Shown: one piece after another, positions 25,301-36,500 of the stretch | Position numbering within the stretch: the first letter of the stretch is position 1 | Layout: every line of letters begins with the position of its first letter | Assembly: GCF_905220365.1 (NCBI RefSeq) | Contig: NC_061129.1 | Coordinates: forward strand, 8,184,803-8,248,802 | Source of the DNA: Vanessa cardui | Lineage: Eukaryota; Arthropoda; Insecta; Lepidoptera; Nymphalidae | Length of the DNA: 64,000 nucleotides | Direction: 5' to 3' | Program-made: the position numbers and the translations under genes | The notes under the pieces: model-generated | Seen by the model: the letters and a program-made list of their open reading frames with translations, nothing else | What the model was told of the DNA's origin: nothing | Databases searched by the model: none

Positions 25301-25440
25301 GAATAGCTACCATATAAAGTGTATATCTATTTGTATCCCTACTTAATGCTCAATGCTTTGTTGAACGAAAGCAGCAAACCAGCTGTTCGATGAAATTTGA
25401 TTCAATCAGCTAATGGGGCATGTGCAACTTTACATCTCAA
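22378..25440. other. AT-rich intron with one repeat scrap
   Basis: About 3 kb with no supported gene. Around 23250-23300 the sequence tgtgtaggtatcttaagtgg then gccatttgccaatccgcta looks like the 3' tip of a family B repeat. Otherwise nothing recognised. Confidence 0.45.
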
Positions 25441-25469
25441 TGTGTCCCCATAGGGCTACTGTAGAGGAA

Positions 25470-25565
25470 CATCTTTTTTGTCGAGTATCGGCCCGGCACG
25501 GGCGCAGGCGCAGCCCATACGACGAATAGGCGTCGGCAGGTGGTCGAGGAACACGTGTGCGGAGC
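25470..25565. promoter_or_regulatory. GC-rich island upstream of C1 exons
   Basis: Contains cggcccggcacgggcgcagg and an E-box cacgtg (in gaacacgtgtgcgg) within otherwise AT-rich DNA. It lies about 1.1 kb before the C1 exon. A promoter, enhancer or noncoding first exon are all possible; composition is the only support. Confidence 0.3.
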
Positions 25566-25859
25566 GATATGTTCGTGACGTGATTTCTTATAATGCTATT
25601 TGCAATTGTTCTGCTATTTCAAAATAATTAATGCCTAGTTCGCAAGCTTTATGTTGCGATTTAAAGAAAACATTGTAAAATTTACTTCTTAGTACTCATT
25701 ATTCTAAATCGGTTCATACTTATACAAATTTATTCATATATTCCGTTTAACGGTAATCAAACAACATTATTTTTATTTATGTTCATGTGAGATAAAACGT
25801 TTATGTTTTGTTACTATTTTAAATTCGGAATCGATTTATAATATTCATATCATCTGGAC

Positions 25860-25920
25860 CGCAAATGGCACCGTTATCGTCGGCGCCGGCGCCTGCACAG
25901 GCTTATGACGTCATTGTACT
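25860..25920. promoter_or_regulatory. GC palindrome and CRE-like site
   Basis: Holds the 12-base perfect palindrome ggcgccggcgcc (25882-25893) and, 12 bases further, tgacgtca (25906-25913), the full cAMP response element/CREB-ATF site. Such a close pair in AT-rich intron suggests a regulatory element, perhaps for the C1-containing isoform. Function is inferred. Confidence 0.35.
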
Positions 25921-26329
25921 ATAATTGGGAGCATGAGAGCACTGGAAGCCCTCGTACACAAACACAAAGCTTGTAATCTGCTTTCTGCTTCAACCACTTT
26001 AGCATGAGTAACATTTTACAAGCAATTCGAGAGCAAAAACAGATGCGTTTCATTTCGAATTACTTTTGTATAAACTTCACAAGATCTGATTCAACTTGTC
26101 AGTTACAATTTGCTAACGAGTGTTAAACGTGTCAGGGCTTTAACAAGATAAAGATCACGCCCGACGACGGCGGGTGCTCATTGAAAGGAAATTGTAGCAT
26201 ATGACGAAGTAATGTGGCAAGAAAGTCGATAGCAATAAATGTAATTTACAGTCACACATTGGTAAATCCACTTTTTAATTAACAATAACTACGTTTTACT
26301 ATGACTATAATGAGTATTTTACGTACGCG

Positions 26330-26475
26330 ATAGAAAGCGCGCGCGTCATCATGAATGGGCTCAACTCCCACCGCTATTATAAAATATCCATTGTGAGTCG
26401 CAAGGGATAGATACTGAAAGCAGGTAAGGGCGAGATGACCGGTGGTCGAGCCCACTCACCCGTTTAACAGCCGCG
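26330..26475. promoter_or_regulatory. GC-richer stretch just before C1 exon
   Basis: Carries aagcgcgcgcgtcatcatga and a donor-like agcag|gtaaggg at 26424. It could be a noncoding leader exon or an enhancer; no coding frame is convincing. Confidence 0.2.
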
Positions 26476-26669
26476 TGCCTGTGAATTAAAATATATCTAT
26501 AACAATGTCTTGTATTTACTTATTCATTGCCTGTAGAATTCCACAGTAGAACAGAAAGCGTTCGCTGATATTTTTTTTACAAAATTTTATTTAAAATGGT
26601 AATATTATATGTTATATATATATATAAGGAATTGTGAAAGCGTGTGTTAAGGGAGGAATTTGATTGCAG

Positions 26670-26778
26670 AAAGAGGGCGTGGCGCAGGCGCACGCATTCC
26701 GGAGCAAGGTATTCAAGAAACCGAGATCCTGTCAATGGTGCCATCAGCTCGTACACAACCAGGGTAGTTGCTGCCGAG
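26670..26778 (+). CDS. C1 zinc-finger exon A (tensin-like)
   Basis: After the acceptor gattgcag the exon reads in phase 0 as KEGVAQAHAFRSKVFKKPRS and then CQWCHQLVHNQGSCCR, ending with one base of the next codon before gtgagt (26779). It holds the first half of a C1 domain: His, twelve residues, Cys-x2-Cys, then ten residues and Cys-x2-Cys completed by the next exon. C1 domains bind two zinc ions and in many proteins attach to diacylglycerol-containing membranes; atypical ones mediate other contacts. The F-R-x-K-V-F start and C-R-V-C-K core, and the ten-residue spacer, fit the N-terminal C1 of tensin family proteins (focal adhesion adaptors) better than protein kinase C or STAC C1 domains. 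The gene name is an inference; no PTEN-like, SH2 or PTB exon lies in this window. Confidence 0.78.
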
Positions 26779-27299
26779 GTGAGTATCTAAATTTGCCGAT
26801 ATTAATTCGTTCATGTCCAATGCCCAAAAAAAACTTAACGACTCTACATTTTAATTTTGTTATTGATCGTGAAACTTAATACAGATGGATTTTTTTGTAT
26901 TAAGCTTTTTCTTTACTTGTTTATTTTACGCTATTGACATTCAAAGGTCATTGACCACGAAATGACTAAAACTCTAGACGTAATATTTAAACTGAATGTC
27001 ACGGTTATATAGATTTCAGAATGCAAATGGTATGGCTGTTAAATTTAATGTTGAAATTTATATATATAGCTTTATTTTTTAATTTAATGCCATCTATTTT
27101 ATACATAGCTTATCTTAAGAACTTGTCGTTTTAAATGAAATTTTAAAAAAACTTTATCGAAAGTATGTTAACGTTGAAATTAATTAATTTAATGCCAAAG
27201 AATTGATAATAATTTCTAATTAGATAAAATCAATGCTTCTAGCTAATTAATTGGTCATTAAAATGAACAAGACACTAAATAAATACTTTCTTGTTTCAG

Positions 27300-27337
27300 T
27301 GTGCAAATATGTCTGTCACACGGGCTGCGAGAGCAAG
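27300..27337 (+). CDS. C1 zinc-finger exon B (tensin-like)
   Basis: A strong acceptor (actttcttgtttcag) precedes a 38-base exon that completes the split codon and reads VCKYVCHTGCESK, with donor aag|gtatgt at 27338 in phase 0. Joined to the exon at 26670 it gives C-x2-C-x4-H-x2-C, the second half of the C1 zinc ligands. The canonical last Cys, eight residues after HTGC's Cys, is not encoded here and must come from a following exon. The nearest detected downstream exon (51832) would give VSGAI at that place, without Cys. Either a small exon was missed or lies elsewhere, or the finger is incomplete. Confidence 0.78.
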
Positions 27338-27654
27338 GTATGTATAAAGATACCGTACCTAATTAGTTGATTCATAGACGTTAATTAGTCTGCTTTATCT
27401 ATTGGCTGATGTTTTAAGGCGAAATGGTATTTGATTTGTTCATGTCATTTTTTATTTGAAAGGTTTGCACAAACAAATATGATTACTCCGTTATTTTTTA
27501 ATTCTGTATTTTTATTTGAATAGTTTACAAGTTCATGGTTTCAACACGAATAGGATATGAGGATCTTAACATAACTGTTAGCATTTAAAATTTTGTAACC
27601 AAAACCAATATATCAGTTCAAATATTACAAAACTTAGGACTTAGGCCTCTCTTC
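27338..27654. other. Intron, no feature seen
   Basis: AT-rich intron after the C1 exons. Reading through the donor meets a stop soon after, so no longer coding version is likely. Confidence 0.4.
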
Positions 27655-27860
27655 TTTTGAGGTGAAGATTTGGACTATTGGAATACTCCATTAACAATAC
27701 TCTATAGCTTGCCAATACACATGTGACAGTTTTTATGTGATAAAGACAAATTTATGTACTTACGATGTTTTCTTTCGTTTCCGAGCCTGAGGTATAACAT
27801 GAAAAATCAGTGGTGCTTCTCCGAATTTGAATCCGGCAACTTCGGCTATTAAGCATTATC
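27655..27860 (-). mobile_element. Diverged tRNA-derived SINE, inverted
   Basis: On the - strand: gccggattcaaattcggaga (decayed B box), agcaccactgatttttcatg, aagaaaacatcgtaag, gtcacatgtgtattggc and agagaggcctaagtcc. These follow the order of the SINE body. It is one of the more diverged copies and has no visible tail or target duplication. Confidence 0.65.
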
Positions 27861-30800
27861 TAAACTTATGTTATAAATGCGAAATTAACTCTGTCTGTCT
27901 ATGAGCTATATTTTACATTACTAAGAGTGAATGTACATATATGAAAACAATATATCTTAATTCATAATTCAAAACTATTAAACTTAGTACTTATTTCCAT
28001 TCAATTTTAATTTATCTTCCAAAATTCCGGTAACAGTTTTGTCAAAGTTTAAAACGCAATTTTTGCAAATCAAATACGTAAATATTATACATTAAACAAG
28101 CTCTCGATCAATGATATCGCGTAAATTTGCTGTCAACTATTGTTTATTTGGCTTTTGTCGTGTTTTGGTTGGAATAGAATATATATAGAGGTAGGTATAT
28201 TGTACCTACAATAACTCTAAGCGAATCCTAGCAACGGAATGCCGTTATGACATCACAAGAATTTAGCAGAAAGTACTTGTGAATTGAAATAATAATAATA
28301 ATAAATCGTTCTTAAAATTCAAATTCGCAAACCCCTCACCAAAGTTCATTTTCTTATTTTGTGTAATTACATACTTAGATACATTTAAAAGGCTAAAATG
28401 TACCTACATTTATATATCTTACTTCTAAGATATAAGTGATGATCTAAGTCCCGATCGTAGTCGGAAAATGCAAATAGACGCACATGCTTGTCGCACAGGT
28501 GTTTGATCTGTCGAAATGTAAAAGTAAACCTGATAGTTGAAATCATTATTAATATTTACTGTCCGGAACATAATTCTCTTAAATAATAACGGTTTTTGTT
28601 CTTTGTGGTGCCATCTATATAGTGCTATAACTGATGTAGTTTAATCGTGGACAGACATCACGAACGCTTGCGCAATATGTCACGAATGTGGCCTAGTGTT
28701 GTAGTAAATGTCCACAAGATGGCGTTGTATACATTTATAAACGTCAACTCTTTCACGAAAAAAATATTTTGATTAATTTTGATATTTGATATTGAAATAC
28801 CTCGAATTCTATTTAGTCATTTTTTTTAAAAGAACGGTATGAAAAGTACGGTACGAAAGTCGGTATGAACTGTTGACAATTTATAATAATATAATGTTAT
28901 AGAATCTGTAATAGAAAATAATATTTAGCTATGTGAATTCAACTCTACGTATTAAAAATAGAGTCCCATTGCTTATGGGATACGATCCAAAACTCGAATG
29001 GTTTTATAAGCATGTGTATTAGTGAAAATATGTATGATCTTATGTATTTATAACAATTTTACTTTAAGTTCAAATCACTGTTTTTACAAAACCAGTGAAC
29101 GAAGATTAATATAAAACAATTTGCTGATGTAAAATCGCATTCGTTTCGAGCAAATATCGTAAATGTAGAAGAAAATGATGCTTTTAAGTTTATTTTAAAT
29201 TATTCATAGGATAGCGGAAATGTCCAACTATAGTCCACGTTTAGCCAGCAGCAGTAGATGGCGATCAGCCCCTGTCCGCTCGTCACGTTCCCATTGTTCG
29301 CCAACCATTCTAAATTGGTCACATTATTCAAAATATTATTATAATAAAGCGTGATATTTCATTATACGCTATGTTTAATGTATTAATGACAGATTGTAAT
29401 TTTTTAATTCTTATCTTAGACGTAGGTAAAGGATATTACAGCTAAAATAAAATTGGTATCGTTTAAAAAAAAACATTTTATTCGGTAGCCATTTTGATTA
29501 AATTGCAAATTGTAATGTCTACTTAAGCTAGATTGTATTATCACCATCAAAAGAAAAAGGTGCAAAATTTCAGCTCAATTGGTTTAGTGGAATTGGTTTT
29601 GAATTCAGTTGCAAGATTAACCGACAGATACTACCAGGTAGAGTTAAATAAAATCTTTTAACGATTTGTTATTTGAGCGATTTTGTCTTATCTATGTGAT
29701 ATGCTTTACCTTACATTTTACTTTATTGTACACCATAAAGAGAAAATAAAATAATACACGATGGAACCAGCCTTAATAAAAGAGGGGTACAATTTATGCT
29801 TTTATTATTTTTTATTTACTATTTCAGTTTTAAAAACCGCGTGTAACATGGCTACGTAGTATTTTTGTATTTTAATTAATTAGATGGATTTTCGTAAAAA
29901 ATAATTGATTCTTACATTCGTTTTTTAAATAATACACGTACCGCTGGTCATTTTTTCTTCATTGTGTCAAAACCTTATGCTTTTAAAGATTTTTTTACAG
30001 CACAGCTACATACAAATAGAACGAATGCATTATCTTTTAATGCTACGTCGTCGTAGTTGGGACAAAAAGAGAACGTTAAAAAGGGCTTATCTTCAATTGA
30101 ATAGAAACTTCTGGATTTTGTTTCAACGCGCGTGAAATTTTTGCTTTGAATGCGATTTGCCTGGAAAATCGTCCGGGAATTTAAACTGAACATACGAGAG
30201 CGCTAGTAAAATTACCGATCTCAGATAATACAAAGTGAGCTTTTGAGTTACAATTTAAAAAAGGGATAAAATATTATAGAATGAATAATATCGATATTGA
30301 AGAGTTATATTCATTAATTTATAGTTATCGAGTATCGAAAATTTTACTATTTGCATATTTCTTATCAATAAACTGAACCAGAAACCATGGTGGGTCGCTA
30401 ATATTTCGATATGTTTGGTCTTGTTTCTGGTGTTCATTACTTGTGTTTATAATAATGTTTTATATAAAGAAGATAATACGAAAACTTAATAAAGTACATA
30501 TATTGTAACGATAAAATATATATATTTTACAGAGTAAAATAAAGCAGAGGTGTTTATTGATTGATATAATTAAATACTTAAAATAACCAATTGATATACA
30601 TAACATCTTTTTTTCAACCTTCAAAAATATGTATAAACCAAACTAACATATAAAATCAAATGTCAATAACAAAAATATATAATAATCGTAGTTAAGTCAT
30701 AACAATTATATATTAAAGAATTTAAATTGAGAAATTAAAATAAAGGACAATTTAAATATATTACTCATAAGTTATGTGATCGAGCTATGAGATTTTTGGA

Positions 30801-31461
30801 AAAAAAAATTGTTTTATTATTATGAAAATTAATACTATTAGCATTATTCAAGAAAAGAGTTCCAGAAAAATGTAGATACTACACACATTTATTTATAAAT
30901 ATGTCTTAAAATGTATATTTGTATTAGTAGGTATTAATATATAAGATGATTTTTATTTTAACAACAAAGATAAGATAAAGTAGCACGTGTTTCGTATATG
31001 TATACGACGATGATAGTATATGATATATATAATGAATGTATGTAAGTTTGGGCGTGCAATCTGTGGATATTATTTATTACTTTTCATTTGATATTTCTAA
31101 ACGCTGAATATAATTTAGTTCGCCATTGAAATCTCGACTTAGTTATTAATTCAGAATATAAATTGAAGAACTTAAGAACAATATTAATGAAACTATCTGT
31201 ACTAACTAACTATCTGTCTGTAGTCTATCCTTTGTTTGAAAAGGTTACGTAGACTAAAGTATTTTCTTAGCGTGACCTTTTTTGGTCACTTGTAAACAAA
31301 TTCATTTTGAATAATGTTTATTTGAAATCTGATTTCTTATTAAAAACATACTTATATGTCAAGACATACACATTTTTATTAAAACTTCGATTAATCAAAA
31401 TGTATGAATAATAAAATACAATTTAAAAGAAGATTCACATTGATTGGATGTCCAACTAAAC
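27861..31461. other. 3.6 kb of AT-rich intron, no gene seen
   Basis: No supported gene. Between 28600 and 28740 the ends ttgtggtgccatct and ccacaagatggcg are roughly inverted relatives of each other, which could mark a small MITE; evidence is weak. A short (AAT)n run lies near 28287. Confidence 0.4.
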
Positions 31462-31977
31462 TACTTTTCAACCGACTTCAAAAAGGAGGAGGTTATCAAT
31501 TCGTCTGTATTTTTTTTTTTTTTTTTTTTTTTATGTTTCTTACCTCATAACTTTTTACTGGGTAGACCGATTTTGATAATTTTTTTTTTGTTTGAAAGGT
31601 AGTGCTTCCCGTGGGGTCCCATTTTTTTTTAATTTTTTTCCGATGATGGTATCCGTATGAAAACGACATAAGTCTTAAATTTGTATTATGTATGTGCGCG
31701 ATAAATAGGTGAATAACTCAAAATTGGTTGGCACAATTTTGATGATTCTTTTAAAATTATAAAGGACATACTTTAAGGGTAGATTGGTGAAAGTTTGGTA
31801 AGGTTCTGAGTATAGGATCCATGACAAATTAAGGGAACGGGAGGGAACGGAACAATTCTGAGGAGCACGTTAGCAATACTCGGTCGAATCTTTTATTTAT
31901 GGGTTACTTGGATATTTAAATCATCTTCCGGAACGTGGTTATGTTCATGTAATTGTCATAATCGAATATTATAATTA

Positions 31978-32213
31978 ACTAGCGACCCGCCCCGACTTCT
32001 CACGGGTGCAAAACTGATACTAAAGAATTTGTTTATTTACGACATCACATTGCAAACTTCTAAAATTGTCAGTGTTTCTTTACTATATTGTTCATTTATT
32101 ATATACACAAACCTTCCCCTTGAATCACACTATCTATTAAAAAAAACCGCATCAAAATCCGTTGCGTAGTTTTAAAGATATAGGGACAGAGAAAGCGACT
32201 TTGTTTTATACTA
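31978..32213 (+). repeat. Short repeat (ctagcgacccgccccg family), nested
   Basis: Starts actagcgacccgccccgact, ends with catcaaaatccgttgcgtag and gcgactttgttttatactat. This is a typical short insect repeat, here inside the foldback element. Family recognition is from memory. Confidence 0.6.
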
Positions 32214-32575
32214 TATATTGACGGAATTCCTAAACGGCTTACAGTTAGGGTGCGATTTGGGGCAGAATTTCTTACTGTCTTTAATCAAATTTTGTGTATA
32301 TGATGTGATGTCATATGATGTACGACATAGCATACGAATAGCTCTTTTGCAAATTTTTTTGTACTGAGGTCGATTACAGCTCATTCGAGGGTGGTACCTT
32401 GTAGTTTATGCCGCATGACGTATTAAAGCCGCATTTTCGAAAATCTATTTTTGCTTTATTCGAAAGTTTCTTTTGAAATTGTCCCCGAAGTAGTTTCTGA
32501 TTCATATAAACGGCACGCTTAATCTATCCATATTAAAAAAATGTTAGTCTACATCAGCTTCACTTAAAATCAAAA

Positions 32576-32799
32576 AATAAATAAAATTTTAACAAAAAGA
32601 AAAACCGACTTCAAACAAAACATTATTTTAAAACAAATAAAAATGTACTAAAAAGTAATAAAAATAATTGCATATTTAACATATTTTTGAGAGTCCTCCT
32701 AGGTAAAATGAAATGAAAAATATTAGACTACTTAAAAGTCGATTTACGATTATATAATGTAGTTATAATTATTGCTATATTTGGAGTCGGTGTCAGCCA
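32576..32799 (+). repeat. Left arm of 224-bp inverted repeat
   Basis: Pairs with 32943-33166. Apart from about five substitutions within the last 50 bases next to the loop, the arms look identical by eye, implying a young or gene-converted palindrome. Confidence 0.92.
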
Positions 32800-32942
32800 A
32801 CCTTCACTATATCTATCAAAAAACAATACGAGAATACTTTAAGAAATATGTTTCTTACAAATTACCTTTTATACGATATTATACTGGGTCAATCAAGAGG
32901 CTCGTATCGCTTCTTTCTTTTGATTGTTGAAGCGTGTACCCG

Positions 32943-33166
32943 TGGCTGACACCAGCTCCAAATATAACAATAACTATAACTACGTTATATAATCGTAAAT
33001 CGACTTTTAAGTAGTCTAATATTTTTCATTTCATTTTACCTAGGAGGACTCTCAAAAATATGTTAAATATGCAATTATTTTTATTACTTTTTAGTACATT
33101 TTTATTTGTTTTAAAATAATGTTTTGTTTGAAGTCGGTTTTTCTTTTTGTTAAAATTTTATTTATT
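32943..33166 (-). repeat. Right arm of 224-bp inverted repeat
   Basis: Inverted partner of 32576-32799. This arm, not the left one, is the version found in the deleted copy at 39866-40050 in the same orientation. Confidence 0.92.
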
Positions 33167-36100
33167 CAATGAAAGTTTTGTGCAACTAGGTTGACCTGAT
33201 GGAAACTTATGCTAAATTTTCTTTAACTTTATTCCAAATTTTCCCTCGAAAACAAATTTGCATTTCAAATGTGAAATATTTTCGTGAGTGTCAAAGGACT
33301 TTAGCTATCACGATATCCTGTTAGCCGATATTTTGAATGCTTTGATTATATGGCCGCTTTATTTATTTTTGCTATGTCAAAATGTTTCAATTTTATATTT
33401 TGTTAAAATCTGATACATTTGAATACATCGAATATTTTTATTTAATGATGAATAATAAATAATATTAATTTATAAATAATTCTATTATAAGTAATCGCTG
33501 TTTATGTCTTAACACATAAATAATTCAAATATACGAGTCACGAATAAATGATCGTTTCTAATCACGCATTTTGAAGCTTTGGTACTATCGAGAAGTTTTA
33601 GTTTTATGAACTATATCGGTTATTAGGAGCTCCCAAATGTATTTCGATATTGATAGTCAGGGATCACGAACACCACTTACAAGACCGTTACTTACTCTTT
33701 AAATGTAAATTGGATCGTAAAAATCTCATAAATTCTACACAGACTGTAGGAGGACGATTCGTTTCTGTGTTTTACTTATCGACGATAAAACAATATGTCC
33801 AACAATAAATAATCGAGAAAGAAATAAGCACAAGAGCTTTGCGATTATTCGCGAGATTGGTTGTTTCGTGAATTGAACGAAATCTCGTATTTTTAGTCTT
33901 ATTTCTCGGCGTGTGTGAGGTTGAGCCGCAGCGGGACACCTCACTTAAAATAAATAAGATTAAAACGAAAAGCAGACTTGTATGCCGACATGTGCGGAAT
34001 TTTGGTATTCTAAAAGATGACACGCAAGAATTTTGTTTGTATATTTATTCTTCAATATCGATACAAATAAAATAATATTAGAAATATTATCGTTCTTAAA
34101 TACTCCGATTATGGGTCAAAAGATCGATAAATTTAGCCTTTTTATGTGGTTTATATCGGGTACGCATATAAAACATACATTTGTATATCTTCAAAGGAAA
34201 AATACGAGAATATAATGATGAAATTGGTTCGTGTATGCCGTGGATGGCTTGACAGCTTGATTTACTGTGTAAAATATTATGTAAACTTTACATTCACACG
34301 AAAACCCGTAATTCAAAAAAAAGTTCGCATTTCACAGATATGCGCTCATGTCCACGCTAGCCACATCCATCCGACTTTGATTAATGTGAATTCGATAAAT
34401 CGAATAAGATAAACCGGAATGAATTTCGAGCCCGCGTACATCACGCAAGTAATATACATAGTTAACAAAGATGGAATGGACGCGATTTAACCCGGTTTTT
34501 TGAGATTACGCGGTCAAGCGAGGAACTCTTTATTATATCATTGTGTTCGTTGGAATGTAAATCTATTATTTAGCGAAACGCAATTTTATCTACGATATTG
34601 TTATATTTGCTTTGGTAATTGACGTAGAAAGTTTAATCTCTCATAAGACTATTATAAGGTTTAATATCACAAATGTTTTAGTAAGATAAAGAAAGATGTA
34701 GTCATAAGGGTGTCATTGAGCGATACGCGAGAGCCGTTAAGTAGCGTTAACCATAGAGGAGTCAACGATCTTACTGTGACGTCATCGGCTACTAGAAATT
34801 AAATTTATAACCATTTTGTATGCTGCTAGTGATTTTAGTTGAGTATATAAATACAAAACGCTTATTTAAATTTATATACGTACAAACAAAAGTCAAATTG
34901 AAAGTAAGGGTTGTTTGAACTTTTCCCGAAATTGTTTAAAGAATATATCTAGTTGTGTATGAAAATGAATATCGTTACCACGATACGTACAGCATTTCAA
35001 GCTTGAACAAAGATTGCGAGTATTGGGGGTGAGTGGGAGGGCGATGGAATGAGGGGGCCGGCATTACGCCTCACAACTCGCAATAGCGCTCGGGTGCAAA
35101 ATGATAATGAAGAGGACGTTCGGACGCCGAAATTACTGAGAAAAGGTACGCGATGCCACTCGAAAATTGATGAATTGAATTTGCAAAACATGCAACGATT
35201 TTCAATGACATCGCGATTGCATTTATGAGCCATTTAATACCAAACTTTGCAAAATGACACAACTAATTGATGATTAAAACATTTGTGATGTGACCTTCAC
35301 AATTCTCTGATAAACACCATTTCAAATGTTTAGTTGAAAATTCCTTGAAGCAGTTTTAAGTTACGAATAGCGACCCTTTTCAGTGGGATTTAAATGAGTA
35401 AGACTTTAGTGTACAGAGCTTTGAAAGACTACTTAAGATTTTAACTCTAAGCCTTAGAGAGCGTGAGTGTTCTTTTTTTGTAGCGCGTTGACAGATATTA
35501 AACCCTTCATTTGACAATTGTTAACAGATATCTATAACATTTTCAATTTAATAGTTATTAATTGCTTTTTGAATATATTTTATTGAAGAATACCATATCT
35601 ATTTATTAGTATTTCATAAATAATTAAAATATTCGAACTGCAAAACATTATATTCTATGATTTTATATGTTGAGTCATTGTTATATATAATCTTTTTTTT
35701 TAGTAATTGTTATAAACCAAAATATTAATTATAAATACTATTTTTCTCAGCATCGTCTATTATAATATTCCACGATATTCCATTGACTGACTTTTTATTC
35801 CTTTCGAAACATCTTTTAAAGCGTCTGAAACGAATAACCTTCACCTCATTCGATTAATGATGTGTTTCATAAAGTTAAAATCGTTATAAAACCAGATATT
35901 TTGTTGATAGTACATAAATATCCCATGCAAAGTTTGATGTTACTGTAATAGTTTTACAGGCGTTCGCGTGGAAAGTACCCAGACTCTGATTTCAGTGAAT
36001 ACGTTTAACGTTGTATTTACCGAATCCCGTTCTATTGTAGTTCAATCTATTTATATAAAGATATATGTACTTATACATACTGGAGGGGTCCTTCTTTACA

Positions 36101-36284
36101 GTAATCATTATGTTATCAATCTCGTATCGATAGTGGTAGGACTATATGGCATAGAGAACTAAATAATACTTCCCTCGTTGGTTTGGTTTAAACAAATATA
36201 CATATATAATATTTGTCAAACACATTTCAAGTGGTGCTAAAACGAGACGATCATAGATAAGTTAATGTAACATTACTAAGCGTG
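33167..36284. other. 3.1 kb of AT-rich intron, no supported gene
   Basis: Open frames of 60-88 codons (33735-34023 on -, 34033-34412 on +, 34997-35262 on -) lack domains and splice context. A CRE-like tgacgtca lies at 34777-34784. At 35959 a good acceptor (gttttacag) is followed by an open frame to 36162, but no donor or coding signal supports an exon. Confidence 0.4.
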
Positions 36285-36500
36285 TAGGCATGCTAAGAGG
36301 ATGGGTTCGCATCTACGATAGCTGGAAGCTGGTGTCGGGTGCTGCGGGCGCGGGTCAGGTGCAACGTTCCACGGAGTGCCCGGCTTTCGGCCAGTCTCGC
36401 GAATCCGCCAGGCCGAGCTGCCGACAGTGTCGACGCGCGCGCCGATCGGCCCACGCGCACGCGAAATTCACTCGCGCCTTTGTGGTACACATTCGCAAAT
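36285..36500. promoter_or_regulatory. GC-rich island, possible promoter or leader exon
   Basis: A CG-dinucleotide-rich block (gctgcgggcgcgggtcagg, cgacgcgcgcgccgatcgg) in a strongly AT-rich region, 1.2 kb before the exon at 37653. Both strands are open here for more than 60 codons, which follows from GC content rather than coding. It could be a promoter with an untranslated first exon, or a small first exon from ATG 36290 ending at gggtcag|gtgcaa; the latter donor is weak. Confidence 0.4.

Larger units (their letters stand above)
31462..33166. mobile_element. Foldback-type element, 1.7 kb, with 224-bp inverted arms
   Basis: The left tip is tcaaccgacttcaaaaagga at 31468 and the right tip reads ttgaagtcggtttttctttt near 33128; these share an inverted accgacttcaaa core. 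Inside lies a near-perfect palindrome: left arm 32576-32799, right arm 32943-33166, about five mismatches seen, all at the inner end, around a 143-base loop. The 5' part has a 23-T run (31510-31532) and the blocks cataactttttactgggtag and gtgcttcccgtggggtccca, which I recognise as part of a common insect repeat. Another repeat is nested at 31978-32213. No transposase is encoded, so the element is non-autonomous. The copy at 39811 has the same two tips with the middle deleted. Confidence 0.8.

Noticed and set aside
28498..28560. Candidate exon to supply the last C1 cysteine (gcacag|gtgtttgat)
   Set aside because: The first Cys codon is at the wrong distance and a stop follows with no donor before it.
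35959..36162. Open frame following a good acceptor (gttttacag)
   Set aside because: There is no donor in phase and no coding composition; the possible five-codon microexon ending at aaa|gtaccc is too speculative.
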